From Rheinheimera sp. 1928-s (GTDB lineage: Bacteria > Pseudomonadota > Gammaproteobacteria > Enterobacterales > Alteromonadaceae), in contig NZ_JARIXP010000005.1 of the NCBI RefSeq assembly GCF_029269265.1, positions 238,497 to 290,841 of the forward strand: a stretch of DNA of 52,345 nucleotides, in the 5' to 3' direction. Below the pieces are notes generated by a model, which saw only the letters and a program-made list of their open reading frames with translations, was not told where the DNA came from and made no database searches. Shown one piece after another: positions 24,809 through 34,083 of the stretch (positions are counted from its first letter, which is position 1; each line of letters starts with the position of its first letter). Position numbers and translations under genes: made by a program.

Positions 24809-25459
24809 TTATAAAAAACCACGTTGTTGCAATAAATCTATAGTCACGCCTTTGCTACCAGCGCCTTGGCGGCCTTGCAGCAAACGTTCTAAATAACGCG
24901 CTATTAAATCCACTTCCAGATGCACTTGACTGCCCGCTTTAAGGCTCATCAAAGTGGTTTCCCGTGCCGTATGAGGCACTATGGTTAAACGAAAAGCGCT
25001 AGAACTTAATTCATTGACGGTCAGGCTGATGCCATCCACCGTAATCGAACCTTTTTCAGCGATGTAATGTGCTAAATCTTTTGGCATTTTTACCCAGACT
25101 TGCCAGGCTTCACCAAATTTCTCAATTTTTTCAACGCTGCTGATCCCGTCGACATGACCGCTGACTAGGTGACCACCTAAGCGACCTGTCGCCAGCAAGG
25201 CTTTTTCCAGGTTCAGTAACTGCCCTGCTTTGTACTGGCCAAATAAAGTGCGTTTGACGGTTTCACCAGACACATCGGCATCAAAACTTTTACCACGCAA
25301 AGCTGTGACAGTCAGACAGACGCCATTACTGGAAATACTGTCGCCGAGTTTGACATCAGAAAAGTCCAGGCTGTCGGATTCAATAGTCAGCTTTAAATCC
25401 ACACCTGACGCTTTAATGGCACTCACCCGTCCAGTCGCTTCGATTATTCCGGTAAACAT
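24809..25459 (-). CDS. ribE: Riboflavin synthase, alpha subunit
   Basis: A 216-residue trimeric enzyme that dismutates two lumazines to riboflavin. It has two tandem lumazine-binding barrels. The N-terminal MFTGIIEATGRV and the GDSISSNGVCLTVTAL block repeat in the second half as GSITVDGISLTVNEL. GRLGGHLVSGHVDG is the catalytic region with conserved His. The start overlaps ribD by 16 bases, which implies coupled translation. The numbering follows the E. coli locus often called ribC/ribE. Confidence 0.96.
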   Translation of the reverse strand: MFTGIIEATGRVSAIKASGVDLKLTIESDSLDFSDVKLGDSISSNGVCLTVTALRGKSFDADVSGETVKRTLFGQYKAGQLLNLEKALLATGRLGGHLVSGHVDGISSVEKIEKFGEAWQVWVKMPKDLAHYIAEKGSITVDGISLTVNELSSSAFRLTIVPHTARETTLMSLKAGSQVHLEVDLIARYLERLLQGRQGAGSKGVTIDLLQQRGFL

Positions 25460-26568
25460 GGTTCTAACCTTGCTGTTAATTTTAAATCAGGCCCCAGTGT
25501 TTCGACTGAAGTCCATACAAAATGCTGAGCTTCGCAAAGCTCATTGTAGTTTGGTAACTGCAGCATGGCTTTGGCTTTATCACCTAACAGCACGGGCGCC
25601 TGATAGACGATGAGTTCATCCACTAACCCCGCCTGCCACAACGACCCAGCCAGCACAGCACCAGCTTCAACCCACAGGTCATTGAAGTTTTCTGCCGCTA
25701 GTACAGGCATTAATTCGTTTAAATTCAGTCCTGACTCATCAGCATCGAGCGCAATAAAACGGACTTGCGGGTGCTCAAATGCAGGTTTGAATTGCTTATC
25801 ATGCACCAGCACTATGGGGCCATTTTGTGAAAACAAAAGCTCCTGACCCGTTAATTTAAGGCTGCGGTCTAAAATAACCCGTATCGGCTGACGCACAGAG
25901 CCATCTTCTAAAGAGGGTATAGCCAGGCCTTCAGAGCGCACCGTTAAACGGGCATTGTCAGCAAGCACAGTAGTAGCAGTCGACAAAATGGCATGAGCTT
26001 GAGCTCGCATCAGCTGCACATCAGAACGGGATTCAGACGAGCTTATCCACTGGCTTTTGCCATTGGCAAGCGCAATACGCCCATCCAGACTGGTGGCAAG
26101 TTTAAGCCGGATATAAGGTTTTTTCCGCTCCATCCGGCTTAAAAAACCAGGATTTAAGGCGCGGGCTTGCTCTTCTAACAGACCAACCTGCACTTCAATG
26201 CCAGCGTCTTTTAGTATTTGAATACCACGACCAGCCACTAAAGGATTAGGGTCCAGCATTGCCACTATGACTTTTTTTACACCGGCGTTCACCAGCGCCA
26301 AAGCACAAGGACCAGTGCGGCCATAATGACTGCAAGGCTCTAAGGTAACATAACAGGTGGCGCCTAAAGCGAGATGCTCCGCCTGACGCAAGGCGAATAC
26401 CTCAGCATGTGGGCCACCGGCCTGACGATGATAACCTTCTCCTACAACTTCGCCGTCGCGCACAATGACAGAACCTACATTGGGGTTAGGTGCAGTGGTA
26501 AAACGGCCTTTAGAGGCGAGTTCTATGGCTAGGGCCATATAATGATGATCGAGTTCAGTAAAACTCAC
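25444..26568 (-). CDS. ribD: Bifunctional riboflavin deaminase/reductase RibD
   Basis: A 374-residue enzyme: an N-terminal cytidine-deaminase-like domain and a C-terminal dihydrofolate-reductase-like domain. The deaminase zinc site is GGPHAEVFAL with TLEPCSHYGRTGPCALAL. The reductase part begins at about residue 150 with PYIRLKLATSLDGRIA and includes WISSSESRSDVQLMRAQAHA. It converts the GTP-derived pyrimidine to 5-amino-6-ribitylamino-uracil phosphate. Start is a GTG lying directly after the nrdR stop codon, with GGAG at the end of nrdR as the ribosome-binding site. Confidence 0.95.
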   Translation of the reverse strand: MSFTELDHHYMALAIELASKGRFTTAPNPNVGSVIVRDGEVVGEGYHRQAGGPHAEVFALRQAEHLALGATCYVTLEPCSHYGRTGPCALALVNAGVKKVIVAMLDPNPLVAGRGIQILKDAGIEVQVGLLEEQARALNPGFLSRMERKKPYIRLKLATSLDGRIALANGKSQWISSSESRSDVQLMRAQAHAILSTATTVLADNARLTVRSEGLAIPSLEDGSVRQPIRVILDRSLKLTGQELLFSQNGPIVLVHDKQFKPAFEHPQVRFIALDADESGLNLNELMPVLAAENFNDLWVEAGAVLAGSLWQAGLVDELIVYQAPVLLGDKAKAMLQLPNYNELCEAQHFVWTSVETLGPDLKLTARLEPCLPE

Positions 26569-27021
26569 TTAGTTGTCTCCAAGCCGGGCAATTTCTTCGC
26601 CAAACTCGCGGATATCTTTAAAGGAGCGGTAGACGGACGCAAAGCGCACATAAGCCACTTTATCGAGTTTCACCAACTCATCCATAATCAGTGTGCCCAG
26701 TAACTGGCTTGGTACTTCACGCTCGCCTGTGGCTCGTAATAAGCTTTCCACTTTGCTGATAAGAGATTCAATCTGCTCAGTCGGTACAGGACGTTTTTCC
26801 AGTGAACGCATTACACCGCTACGTAATTTGGCCTCATTATAAGGCTCGCGGGAGCCATCGCGTTTCACGATACGGGGCATCACCAGTTCGGCAGCTTCAA
26901 AAGTGGTGAAACGTTCATGGCAGGCGCCACACTCACGTCGTCTTTTTACTTGAGATCCCTCCGCCACTAAGCGGGAGTCTATAACTTTGGTATCGTCGGC
27001 ACGACAAAAAGGACAAAACAC
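26569..27021 (-). CDS. nrdR: Transcriptional repressor NrdR
   Basis: A 150-residue regulator of ribonucleotide reductase genes. The zinc ribbon is [17 protein letters not shown] with [16 protein letters not shown] (four Cys). An ATP-cone follows ([19 protein letters not shown]). It senses the ATP/dATP state and represses nrd operons, none of which is in this window. The stop abuts the ribD start. This nrdR-ribD junction is widely conserved in proteobacteria. A glyA terminator separates it from the gene upstream. Confidence 0.97.
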   Translation of the reverse strand: MFCPFCRADDTKVIDSRLVAEGSQVKRRRECGACHERFTTFEAAELVMPRIVKRDGSREPYNEAKLRSGVMRSLEKRPVPTEQIESLISKVESLLRATGEREVPSQLLGTLIMDELVKLDKVAYVRFASVYRSFKDIREFGEEIARLGDN

Positions 27022-27033
27022 GGAATTTCTCCG

Positions 27034-27060
27034 AAAAAAATGGCCGCATTAGGCGGCCAT
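27034..27060 (-). terminator. Intrinsic terminator of glyA
   Basis: A perfect 8-base-pair stem (27040-27047 with 27053-27060, GCCGC/GCGGC core) has a 5-base loop and is followed on the minus strand by seven T residues. It lies 36 bases past the glyA stop. Confidence 0.9.
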
Positions 27061-27096
27061 CATAACACTCTATCTTTGTTCAGTCATAGCTGGCAA

Positions 27097-28350
27097 TCAG
27101 GCATAAACCGGCAGACGGCCACAGACTTCAGACACTTGGGCACGTACTTTGTCGATCACACCAGCGTCACCGCGGCTGTCCAGCACATCACAGATCAGGC
27201 TGGCGACTAAACGGGCTTCTGCTTCTTTAAAACCACGACGGGTAATAGCAGGAGTACCGATACGTAAACCACTGGTGACAAATGGAGAACGAGGATCATT
27301 TGGCACTGAGTTTTTATTTACAGTGATATGAGCCAGGCCTAACCAAGCATCCGCTTCTTTACCCGTGATGTTTTTGTCGATTAAATCCATCAGGAATAAG
27401 TGGTTTTGGGTGCCACCAGACACAATTTTGTAGCCACGTTTGATCATTTCATCACACATAGCCACAGCGTTTTTCAGCACTTGCTGCTGATAGACTTTAA
27501 ATTCTGGTTGCAGCGCTTCTTTGAACGCAACGGCTTTAGCAGCGATCACATGCATCAAAGGACCACCCTGACCACCAGGGAAAACAGCAGAGTTCAGTTT
27601 CTTTTCGATCTCTTCATTTTTACGGGCCAGAATTAAACCGCCGCGAGGGCCAGCTAAAGTTTTATGAGTGGTGGTAGTGACTACATCAGCCACTGGCACA
27701 GGGTTTGGATATAAACCAGCAGCCACTAAACCAGCTACGTGCGCCATATCTACCATCAGGTAAGCGCCCACTTTGTCAGCGATTTCACGGAATTTCTGCC
27801 AGTCGATGATGCCTGAATAGGCAGAGAAACCAGCAATGATCAGTTTTGGTTTGTGTTCCAAAGCTAAAGCTTCAGCCTGAGCATAATCAATCACACCAGT
27901 TTCAGGATGCAGACCGTATTGCACAGCTTTGTACAATTTACCTGAAGAGCTGACTGAAGCACCGTGCGTCAAGTGGCCACCGTGCGCCAGACTCATACCT
28001 AAAATAGTATCGCCTGCATTTAATAAAGCTAAAAATACCGCTGAGTTGGCCTGAGAACCGGAATGCGGTTGCACGTTTGCGTAATCTGCACCAAACAATT
28101 CTTTGGCACGGGCGATAGCTAAATCTTCAGCCACGTCCACGTACTCACAACCACCGTAATAACGTTTATGCGGGTAACCTTCAGCGTATTTGTTGGTTAA
28201 CTGAGAACCCTGAGCCTGCAATACACGTGGGCTGGCATAGTTTTCAGAAGCGATCAGCTCGATGTGATCTTCCTGACGTTGGGTTTCGTTGGTAATGGAT
28301 TGCCATAATTCCGGATCAAAATCGGCAATGTTCATTTCGCGCTTTAACAT
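27097..28350 (-). CDS. glyA: Serine hydroxymethyltransferase
   Basis: A 417-residue PLP enzyme that interconverts serine and glycine with tetrahydrofolate, the main one-carbon source. The start [17 protein letters not shown] is almost identical to the E. coli protein, as is [20 protein letters not shown]. The PLP lysine is in [15 protein letters not shown], and [17 protein letters not shown] follows. GGGAG lies 6 bases before the ATG. It is the head gene on this minus-strand run and is followed by a strong terminator. Confidence 0.98.
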   Translation of the reverse strand: MLKREMNIADFDPELWQSITNETQRQEDHIELIASENYASPRVLQAQGSQLTNKYAEGYPHKRYYGGCEYVDVAEDLAIARAKELFGADYANVQPHSGSQANSAVFLALLNAGDTILGMSLAHGGHLTHGASVSSSGKLYKAVQYGLHPETGVIDYAQAEALALEHKPKLIIAGFSAYSGIIDWQKFREIADKVGAYLMVDMAHVAGLVAAGLYPNPVPVADVVTTTTHKTLAGPRGGLILARKNEEIEKKLNSAVFPGGQGGPLMHVIAAKAVAFKEALQPEFKVYQQQVLKNAVAMCDEMIKRGYKIVSGGTQNHLFLMDLIDKNITGKEADAWLGLAHITVNKNSVPNDPRSPFVTSGLRIGTPAITRRGFKEAEARLVASLICDVLDSRGDAGVIDKVRAQVSEVCGRLPVYA

Positions 28351-28501
28351 GCTTGCTCCCAGTGGGCCAAAAGGGCCAGACTATTTACAAAAAACTGCGC
28401 AGCATTCTACATGGAATCTACTAAAGATGCAGCTATTAAATAGCCATCTAAACATCCAAACCTCAATATCTAAGCAGTGGTCGGTTGAGTCAGATGATTA
28501 A

Positions 28502-28517
28502 CTGTAAATATAAACAG
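28502..28517. promoter_or_regulatory. LexA (SOS) box, distal, upstream of dinB
   Basis: CTGT-N8-ACAG with an AT-only core (AAATATAA), an excellent match to the gammaproteobacterial LexA operator. It lies 67 bases before the dinB start. The divergent glyA promoter region is also close, but dinB is the known SOS gene. Confidence 0.8.
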
Positions 28518-28558
28518 TGCTCACCTTTACAAAATGCAAAAACTGGTCAATCATACAA

Positions 28559-28574
28559 CTGTATAAACCAACAG
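28559..28574. promoter_or_regulatory. LexA (SOS) box, proximal, upstream of dinB
   Basis: A second CTGT-N8-ACAG (core ATAAACCA), 10 bases before the dinB ATG and 57 bases (start to start) after the distal box. It would overlap the start region of the transcript or its ribosome-binding site, so LexA binding here should block expression directly. Confidence 0.8.
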
Positions 28575-28584
28575 TGCTTTGTAA

Positions 28585-29637
28585 ATGAAAAAAATCATTC
28601 ATATCGACATGGACTGTTTTTTCGCCGCGGTAGAAATGCGGGACAGACCAGACTGGCGTACCATTCCGCTGGCAATAGGTGGTAGTCGCACCGAACGAGG
28701 TGTGATCAGCACCTGCAACTACCCTGCCCGTGTTTATGGTGTGCGTTCTGCTATGCCCACAGGACAAGCCCTAAAGCTCTGCCCTCATCTGCTGTTATTA
28801 CCCGGTAATATGGAAAAATACAAGGAAGCCAGTTTACAAATTCAAGCCATTTTTCATCGGTATACTGACAAGGTAGAGCCACTGTCTTTAGATGAGGCTT
28901 ATCTGGATGTCAGCGACAGCACTTTGTTTTCTGGCAGCGCGACCCGCATTGCTGAAGAAATTCGCCGGGTCATTTTTGCAGAAACTGGTTTAACAGCTTC
29001 AGCTGGTGTAGCGCCGAATAAGTTTCTCGCCAAAATTGCCAGTGATGAAAATAAACCTGATGGGTTATTTGTGTTACCGCCTGACAAAGTCAGCGATTTC
29101 GTCAAATTCCTGCCTTTGCATAAAATCCCAGGTGTTGGGAAAAAAACTGCTGAACGACTGGCAACCTTAGGTTTCTATAAATGCGTCGATATACAAAATG
29201 CGCCTTTGCATACGCTGGTGAAACACTTTGGTAGTTTTGCTGAAACCTTGATAGAACGCAGTTTCGGCCGCGACAGCCGTGATGTACAAAATGACTACCC
29301 ACGAAAGTCTGTAGCTGTTGAGCATACTTATACGGAAGATTTACCCGATCTGAATGCAGGCCAACAAAGTCTGTCAGAGCTTTTACCTAAACTTCGGCGC
29401 CGTATTGAGCGCTGTGAAGCAACAGCTCATATTCAGAAAATAGGCATTAAACTGAAATTTGCTGATTTTCAACAAACCACAGTAGAGAAACAACAACCCG
29501 AATTGGATATGGCCAGCTTAAAACAGTTACTGGAACAAGCCTGGCATAGAGGTCATGGTAAAAAAGTACGGCTGGTGGGTATTCATGTTGGATTAAAAGC
29601 GCAGGAAGCTCAGGCCCAGTTATCGTTAGAGCTTTAA
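28585..29637 (+). CDS. dinB: DNA polymerase IV
   Basis: A 350-residue Y-family translesion polymerase. Catalytic residues are in IIHIDMDCFFAAVEMRD (residues 4-20) and LSLDEAYLDVS (about 100-110). CNYPARVYGVRSAMP and ASAGVAPNKFLAKIASDENKPDG are family blocks, followed by the helix-hairpin-helix IPGVGKKTAERL and a little-finger domain. No clear C-terminal beta-clamp pentapeptide was identified with certainty. Two LexA boxes lie directly upstream, so SOS induction is expected. Confidence 0.97.
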   Translation: MKKIIHIDMDCFFAAVEMRDRPDWRTIPLAIGGSRTERGVISTCNYPARVYGVRSAMPTGQALKLCPHLLLLPGNMEKYKEASLQIQAIFHRYTDKVEPLSLDEAYLDVSDSTLFSGSATRIAEEIRRVIFAETGLTASAGVAPNKFLAKIASDENKPDGLFVLPPDKVSDFVKFLPLHKIPGVGKKTAERLATLGFYKCVDIQNAPLHTLVKHFGSFAETLIERSFGRDSRDVQNDYPRKSVAVEHTYTEDLPDLNAGQQSLSELLPKLRRRIERCEATAHIQKIGIKLKFADFQQTTVEKQQPELDMASLKQLLEQAWHRGHGKKVRLVGIHVGLKAQEAQAQLSLEL

Positions 29638-29714
29638 GCATTGCTCAATAACAAAATAAAAATTACTAAGTAAAAACAATTGGTTAGAGTTAAACTCTAC
29701 TGAATTTCAGACAT

Positions 29715-29745
29715 AAAAAAAGCCAACTTAAAGTTGGCTCTTTTT
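29715..29745. terminator. Bidirectional terminator between dinB and the cold-shock gene
   Basis: AGCCAAC (29721-29727) pairs with GTTGGCT (29733-29739), with an AT loop. A TTTTT run follows on the plus side (29741-29745) and an A-run precedes on the minus side (29715-29720), so it can serve both convergent genes. Confidence 0.85.
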
Positions 29746-29755
29746 CAGAAAACTA

Positions 29756-29968
29756 TTAACCGGTAACAGTTACGTTCTCAGCCTGAGGACCTTTTTGGCC
29801 TTCAGTAACTTCGAAAGTTACGCGTTGACCTTCAACTAAAGTTCTGCGGCCTGTGCCATTGATAGCGCGGAAATGTACGAATACGTCTTTGCCGCCTTCA
29901 CGCTCGATGAAACCAAAACCTTTATCTTCGTTGAACCACTTAACGGTACCGGAAATTAATTGTGACAT
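29756..29968 (-). CDS. Cold-shock protein, CspA family
   Basis: A 70-residue single cold-shock domain that binds single-stranded RNA and DNA. RNP1 is KGFGFIER and RNP2 is [22 protein letters not shown] and the final QAENVTVTG are typical, and the N-terminus is [12 protein letters not shown]. Which paralogue (cspA, C, D or E type) cannot be decided from sequence alone. A sigma-70-like promoter gives a leader of roughly 80 bases. Whether it is cold-induced is not shown. Confidence 0.95.
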   Translation of the reverse strand: MSQLISGTVKWFNEDKGFGFIEREGGKDVFVHFRAINGTGRRTLVEGQRVTFEVTEGQKGPQAENVTVTG

Positions 29969-30056
29969 AACATTCTCTTACTTTAACTAAATTTGCCAAT
30001 TGTTTGGCGACTTAAATATTACCGGCCGTGTTCGAGCTAGTACATATTACGACCCC

Positions 30057-30085
30057 ATTATCAGTGAACCCGACAAAGTGGTCAA
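30057..30085 (-). promoter_or_regulatory. Sigma-70 promoter of the cold-shock gene
   Basis: On the minus strand TTGACC (30080-30085) and GATAAT (30057-30062) are exactly 17 bases apart. The predicted start near 30050 gives an untranslated leader of about 80 bases before the ATG. The rest of 29969-30257 holds no gene that I can support. Confidence 0.7.
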
Positions 30086-30257
30086 TAGCTATTACTGATC
30101 CGACAGAAAAATAGTTTTTCTGGTTTTGGCCGTTCCAGTTACTCTAAATAATTCTTCAGCCAAAACAATTGCTTGCAATAAAAACTGTCGAACAAATCTA
30201 CAAAGTAACAACCTGAGTGTAGCACTATTTTCCGAATAAAAAACATACTACTGTAAA

Positions 30258-31574
30258 TTATTTGATCTTTTTCTTCACTGGAGTCATGCCATCATCGCCC
30301 GCCTGATAAAAATTAGGTTTTGCTGCTGGCTTGGTTTGGGTGGTTGTATCTGCTGATTTTGGTTTAGCTTTTCTGACCACTGGCTTAGTTTTCTTCACGG
30401 CTTTTACCGGTGCATGCAGATCCACTCCTTTAAATTTTGCCGGTAAAGACTCCACTTTCTCCATAGGTAAAGGACGGCGTAAAAAACTTTCAATGGCACA
30501 AAAAGCAACCCAGTCTTTTGGACCTACCAAAGAGATCGCAATACCTTTAGCACCAGCTCTACCGGTACGACCTATACGGTGCACATACTCTTCTGCATGT
30601 TTAGGTAAATCAAAGTTCACCACATGGCTGACTTGCAATAAATCCAGTCCACGTGACGCGACATCAGTGGTGACCAGAACCTGATGTTTATTGGCGGAAA
30701 ACCCCTGCATCACAGCGTTACGCTGACCTTGAGTTAACTTGCCACTTAAACCTACAGCCGGATAACCTAAAGAGTCGCATAGTTTTGCCAGACGATCGGT
30801 ATCTTCGCGGGTCGCAGTAAAAATAATCAGCTGGCTGATTTGTTCCTGCTTTAACAAATAAGCCAATAAGGCCTCTTTGTGGGATAAATGATCGGCAAAA
30901 TAACAACGCTGTTCTATATCTTCATGCTGTTGATAAGAAGCGCCCACTGAAACTCTGTGCGGCGACTTTAACAAGGACATCGCCAGTTCATTCACTTCGG
31001 CGTGATCTAAAGTGGCTGAGAACATCAGCGTCTGACGTAAGCGGTGATCAGCCGCTTTATTGATTTCATTTAGTTGTGGCATAAAGCCTAAATCCAGCAT
31101 CCGGTCTGCTTCATCTAAAATCAGCATTTCCAGGCCCTGAATAAAGAAGGTCTTGTGCTGCAGGTGATCAATAAAACGGCCAGGTGTTGCCACTATAATA
31201 GTTGGCTGACGCTTCAGGATTTTTTCCTGCTCATTAAAGTTTTCACCACCGACAATCAAAGCGCTGGTTAAAGGCGTATTGGCGACAAACAAACGTAATT
31301 TGGCATAGACCTGATGCGCCAGTTCACGGGTGGGCACCAGAATTAAAGCCCGGGCATCTTGTTTGGATAAAGGTCTGCTGCGTAACAAGCGCTGCATCAT
31401 TGGCAGTAAATAAGCCAGAGTTTTTCCTGAACCGGTTTGCGAAGAAACCATTAAGTCTTTGCCCGTCATAGCGGCAGGCACAGCCTCCTGCTGAATTGGC
31501 GTTGGTTTCGCAAAGCCAAGATGCTGGATAGAACGGACTAAACGAGGGTCTAACGCAAGATCGTGAAATAACAA
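30258..31574 (-). CDS. ATP-dependent RNA helicase, DEAD-box family
   Basis: A 438-residue helicase. Motifs in order: FAKPTPIQQEAVP (Q motif), SSQTGSGKTLAYLLP (I), VPTRELAHQV (Ia), TPGRFIDHL (Ib), LILDEADRMLD (II), LMFSATLD (III), VTTDVASRGLDL (V) and HRIGRTGRAG (VI). The C-terminal 60 residues are Lys/Pro-rich (KAVKKTKPVVRKAKPK) and probably bind RNA. It is of the SrmB/RhlE-like size class, but the exact orthologue is unclear. It lies next to the cold-shock gene on the same strand, which fits a shared role in RNA structure at low temperature, though no co-transcription is shown. Confidence 0.95.
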   Translation of the reverse strand: MLFHDLALDPRLVRSIQHLGFAKPTPIQQEAVPAAMTGKDLMVSSQTGSGKTLAYLLPMMQRLLRSRPLSKQDARALILVPTRELAHQVYAKLRLFVANTPLTSALIVGGENFNEQEKILKRQPTIIVATPGRFIDHLQHKTFFIQGLEMLILDEADRMLDLGFMPQLNEINKAADHRLRQTLMFSATLDHAEVNELAMSLLKSPHRVSVGASYQQHEDIEQRCYFADHLSHKEALLAYLLKQEQISQLIIFTATREDTDRLAKLCDSLGYPAVGLSGKLTQGQRNAVMQGFSANKHQVLVTTDVASRGLDLLQVSHVVNFDLPKHAEEYVHRIGRTGRAGAKGIAISLVGPKDWVAFCAIESFLRRPLPMEKVESLPAKFKGVDLHAPVKAVKKTKPVVRKAKPKSADTTTQTKPAAKPNFYQAGDDGMTPVKKKIK

Positions 31575-31712
31575 GATAAGGTCCCGGACAAATTCAATAA
31601 AAGTGCCTTATCATAACGCATTTTTAGCATAGGCAGTTAGTCTGGCCTTCTGCTCTTTGCAGCGCGGCTTTAACATGAAACAATAGCGCCATCGAACTGA
31701 CAGGACTTTTGT

Positions 31713-32255
31713 ATGAGTAAATCACTGCAGGAACAATTGCTCAAAGCCGGTTTTGGCAATGAGAAAAAATTAAAAGCCATCAAAAAAGAAAAGCATAAAG
31801 AGCGGGTGCAAGCTGGAAAAAATGGATCAGTCGTCAATGAAGCTTCAGTGCTCGCTGAGCAAAGCCGACAGCAACAACTGCAGCGCGATCAGGAATTAAA
31901 CCGCCAACGCAAAGCTGAACAGGATAAAAAAGCATTAGCAGCACAGGTTAAACAGCTGGTCGAGCTTAATACCATCACGCATAAAGGTGAAACCGCCTTT
32001 AACTTCACCGATGGCAGTTTGGTCAAACGTTTATATGTCAGTAACCGTATCCATGCTGAATTAACCAAAGGCCAGGCAGCCATAGCAAAACTTGCAGACC
32101 AGTATTATGTGATCCCGGTGAAAGTGGCGGAGAAAATCCAGCAACGTTTGGCTGAAACCATCATAGTACTGCACAACACAGGACAAAGTGCCGAAGTGCA
32201 GGCGGAAGATGATCCGTACGCTGCTTATCAAATTCCGGATGATTTGATGTGGTAA
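31713..32255 (+). CDS. yaiL: DUF2058 protein, YaiL family
   Basis: A 180-residue basic protein of the YaiL/DUF2058 family, sometimes annotated as a nucleoprotein or polynucleotide-associated protein. SLQEQLLKAGFGNEKKLKAI at the N-terminus and the following Lys/Arg/Gln-rich helix (about 40-90) are typical. FNFTDGSLVKRLYVS and DDPYAAYQIPDDLMW close the family pattern. Molecular function is unknown. The stop overlaps the next start by 7 bases. It is divergent from the helicase gene. Confidence 0.88.
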   Translation: MSKSLQEQLLKAGFGNEKKLKAIKKEKHKERVQAGKNGSVVNEASVLAEQSRQQQLQRDQELNRQRKAEQDKKALAAQVKQLVELNTITHKGETAFNFTDGSLVKRLYVSNRIHAELTKGQAAIAKLADQYYVIPVKVAEKIQQRLAETIIVLHNTGQSAEVQAEDDPYAAYQIPDDLMW

Positions 32256-32677
32256 CTTTAGTTGAAATCAAAGCTGGCCTTGAGCTTGATCTGGATGAAC
32301 TGGAATTCAGTTTTGTCCGGGCTCAGGGCAGCGGCGGTCAGCATGTCAATAAGGTATCTACAGCGGTACAACTGCGTTTTGATATAGAACGCAGCAGCTT
32401 GCCGGATGAGTTTAAACAAAAGCTGCTGCAGTATCCGGATGACAGGATCAGTAAAAGTGGCGTGATAGTGATTAAAGCTCAAGCTTACCGCAGTCAGGAT
32501 ATGAATAAAGAAGATGCGGTGGCTAAATTAATGCAACTGCTGCAAAGTGCCAGTTTTGAAGCCAAAAAGCGGCGTGCAACCAAACCCACTTTTGGCGCTC
32601 GAATGGACAGGCTGAAGCAAAAAACTCAGCACAAAGAACGCAAAAAACTACGAGGCAAAGTAGGCTCTTTTGATTAG
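32249..32677 (+). CDS. arfB: Alternative ribosome-rescue factor B (peptidyl-tRNA hydrolase)
   Basis: A 142-residue release-factor-like protein (YaeJ). The catalytic GGQ is in FVRAQGSGGQHVNKVSTAVQ near residue 28. ISKSGVIVIKAQAYRSQDMN follows. The C-terminal 35 residues are basic (KKRRATKPTFGARMDRLKQK and on), the tail that enters the empty mRNA channel of stalled ribosomes. There is no codon-recognition domain, as expected. Start is a GTG inside the end of yaiL. The pair is probably co-translated. Confidence 0.95.
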   Translation: MVTLVEIKAGLELDLDELEFSFVRAQGSGGQHVNKVSTAVQLRFDIERSSLPDEFKQKLLQYPDDRISKSGVIVIKAQAYRSQDMNKEDAVAKLMQLLQSASFEAKKRRATKPTFGARMDRLKQKTQHKERKKLRGKVGSFD

Positions 32678-32707
32678 TCAGATGTTTTACACCAGAGGTT
32701 TTGTGCA

Positions 32708-33568
32708 GTGACCCGTATTTTTCTCTCTTGTATTCTACTGCTGCTTAGCAGCACCGTATCAGCCGATGGCGTCTGGAAAGTCAGCAAAGGCAAACAGCAT
32801 TTTTATCTTGCCGGCTCAGTTCATATGCTAAGCGCCCAGGACTACCCTTTACCGCCTGAATACCTGTTGGCACTGCAGCAGAGTGAGTCCTTAGTGCTGG
32901 AAACGGATCTAGAGCAATTATCAAGCCCCTCGGGCATACAGCAAATGATCAGTTTAAATTCCTACCCTTCAGGCGAAAACTTGTTGCAACACCTCTCAGC
33001 GTCCCTGGCAAAACAACTGGCTGATTACTGCAGACAACATAAAATACCACTGGAGCAAATCACCCGCTTTAGACCTGCATTTGCCGCCATTATGCTGACC
33101 ACCACTCAACTGCAAGCTCAAGGGGCCAATGCACCGGGAGTCGACGCCTTTTTGCAAGATGAAGCCAAAAAATCCGGTAAGAAATTGGCAGGCCTTGAAA
33201 CTATGCAACAGCATTTGGATGTGATTACAGAGCTGAATAACAGCGGTGCTGAAACACTGATCAAAAGCACCATGGATGATTTAAAAGACAGTAGCGAAGA
33301 CTTTGATGCAATGCGAAAAGCCTGGCGCAGCGGCGATCTGGAGCAGTTAGACCACTTATACCTGGACGATTTAAAGAACTACCCAGCTATTTATCAGACC
33401 CTTATTGTTAAAAGGAACAATGCATGGGTGAAACAGCTGGTCGCAGAACCTAAAACTAAGCCTTTTTTTGTTGTGGTCGGCGCTTTGCACCTGGCCGGAG
33501 ATCAGGGCTTAATTGAACAACTAACTCAACAGGGATACCAGATCACGCCGCTGGAGGATAAGTTATGA
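32708..33568 (+). CDS. TraB/GumN family protein
   Basis: A 286-residue secreted or periplasmic protein. Signal peptide MTRIFLSCILLLLSSTVSA is followed by the TraB/GumN pattern: WKVSKGKQHFYLAGSVHML, LPPEYLLALQQSESLVLETD and the C-terminal FFVVVGALHLAGDQGLIEQL. The two GxxH-type histidine motifs (GSVH and GALH) are the hallmark of this family and may bind metal. Biological role is unknown for most members. Start is GTG at 32708. The stop overlaps the GNAT gene by 4 bases. Confidence 0.88.
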   Translation: MTRIFLSCILLLLSSTVSADGVWKVSKGKQHFYLAGSVHMLSAQDYPLPPEYLLALQQSESLVLETDLEQLSSPSGIQQMISLNSYPSGENLLQHLSASLAKQLADYCRQHKIPLEQITRFRPAFAAIMLTTTQLQAQGANAPGVDAFLQDEAKKSGKKLAGLETMQQHLDVITELNNSGAETLIKSTMDDLKDSSEDFDAMRKAWRSGDLEQLDHLYLDDLKNYPAIYQTLIVKRNNAWVKQLVAEPKTKPFFVVVGALHLAGDQGLIEQLTQQGYQITPLEDKL

Positions 33569-34083
33569 AACATGCCCCTTATCAATTAAGTCCAGTGACA
33601 CCAGAACAATCTGCTTATTTACACATCTGGTTTGATTCACAACAAGACTTGGATCAATGGGGTGGCGAAGGCTTTCAGTTTCCCATCAGAGCCTTGCAAT
33701 TTTTACAGCAACTGTATTTGCCGGGCACACAAAGTTATTGGTTGTATCAGCACAGACAACGTGTTGCCTTTGGCCAGCTTTGTGATCGTTTTGATTGCAA
33801 TCATCTGGCCCGTTTATTAGTGCATCCAGATAGCCGAGGTCAGGGCCATAGCAAAACGCTGATTAAAGGTTTGATTGCGCAAGGTTTACAACAGCGGCCA
33901 CAACGGGATTTTTCGTTGTTTGTTTATCAGAACAACCAGATAGCGGTGCAGTGTTATCGCCAGTTAGGTTTTGTTGAAGCCGAACAACCTGGTATTGCCG
34001 ACCCATTGCTGTTTTTTATGAAATTAAGCCACAAGCAAGCCAGACAACTATTAAAGGATCATCAGGATGCCAATCTGGGTTGA
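33565..34083 (+). CDS. GNAT-family N-acetyltransferase
   Basis: A 172-residue acetyltransferase. Motif A, the acetyl-CoA pyrophosphate-binding loop, is LLVHPDSRGQGHSKTLIKGL (R-x-x-G-x-G/S). Motif B is FVYQNNQIAVQCYRQLGF. Substrate is unknown. ATGA overlap with the TraB/GumN gene and a 17-base overlap with yaiI place it in a compact plus-strand operon. Confidence 0.88.
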   Translation: MKHAPYQLSPVTPEQSAYLHIWFDSQQDLDQWGGEGFQFPIRALQFLQQLYLPGTQSYWLYQHRQRVAFGQLCDRFDCNHLARLLVHPDSRGQGHSKTLIKGLIAQGLQQRPQRDFSLFVYQNNQIAVQCYRQLGFVEAEQPGIADPLLFFMKLSHKQARQLLKDHQDANLG

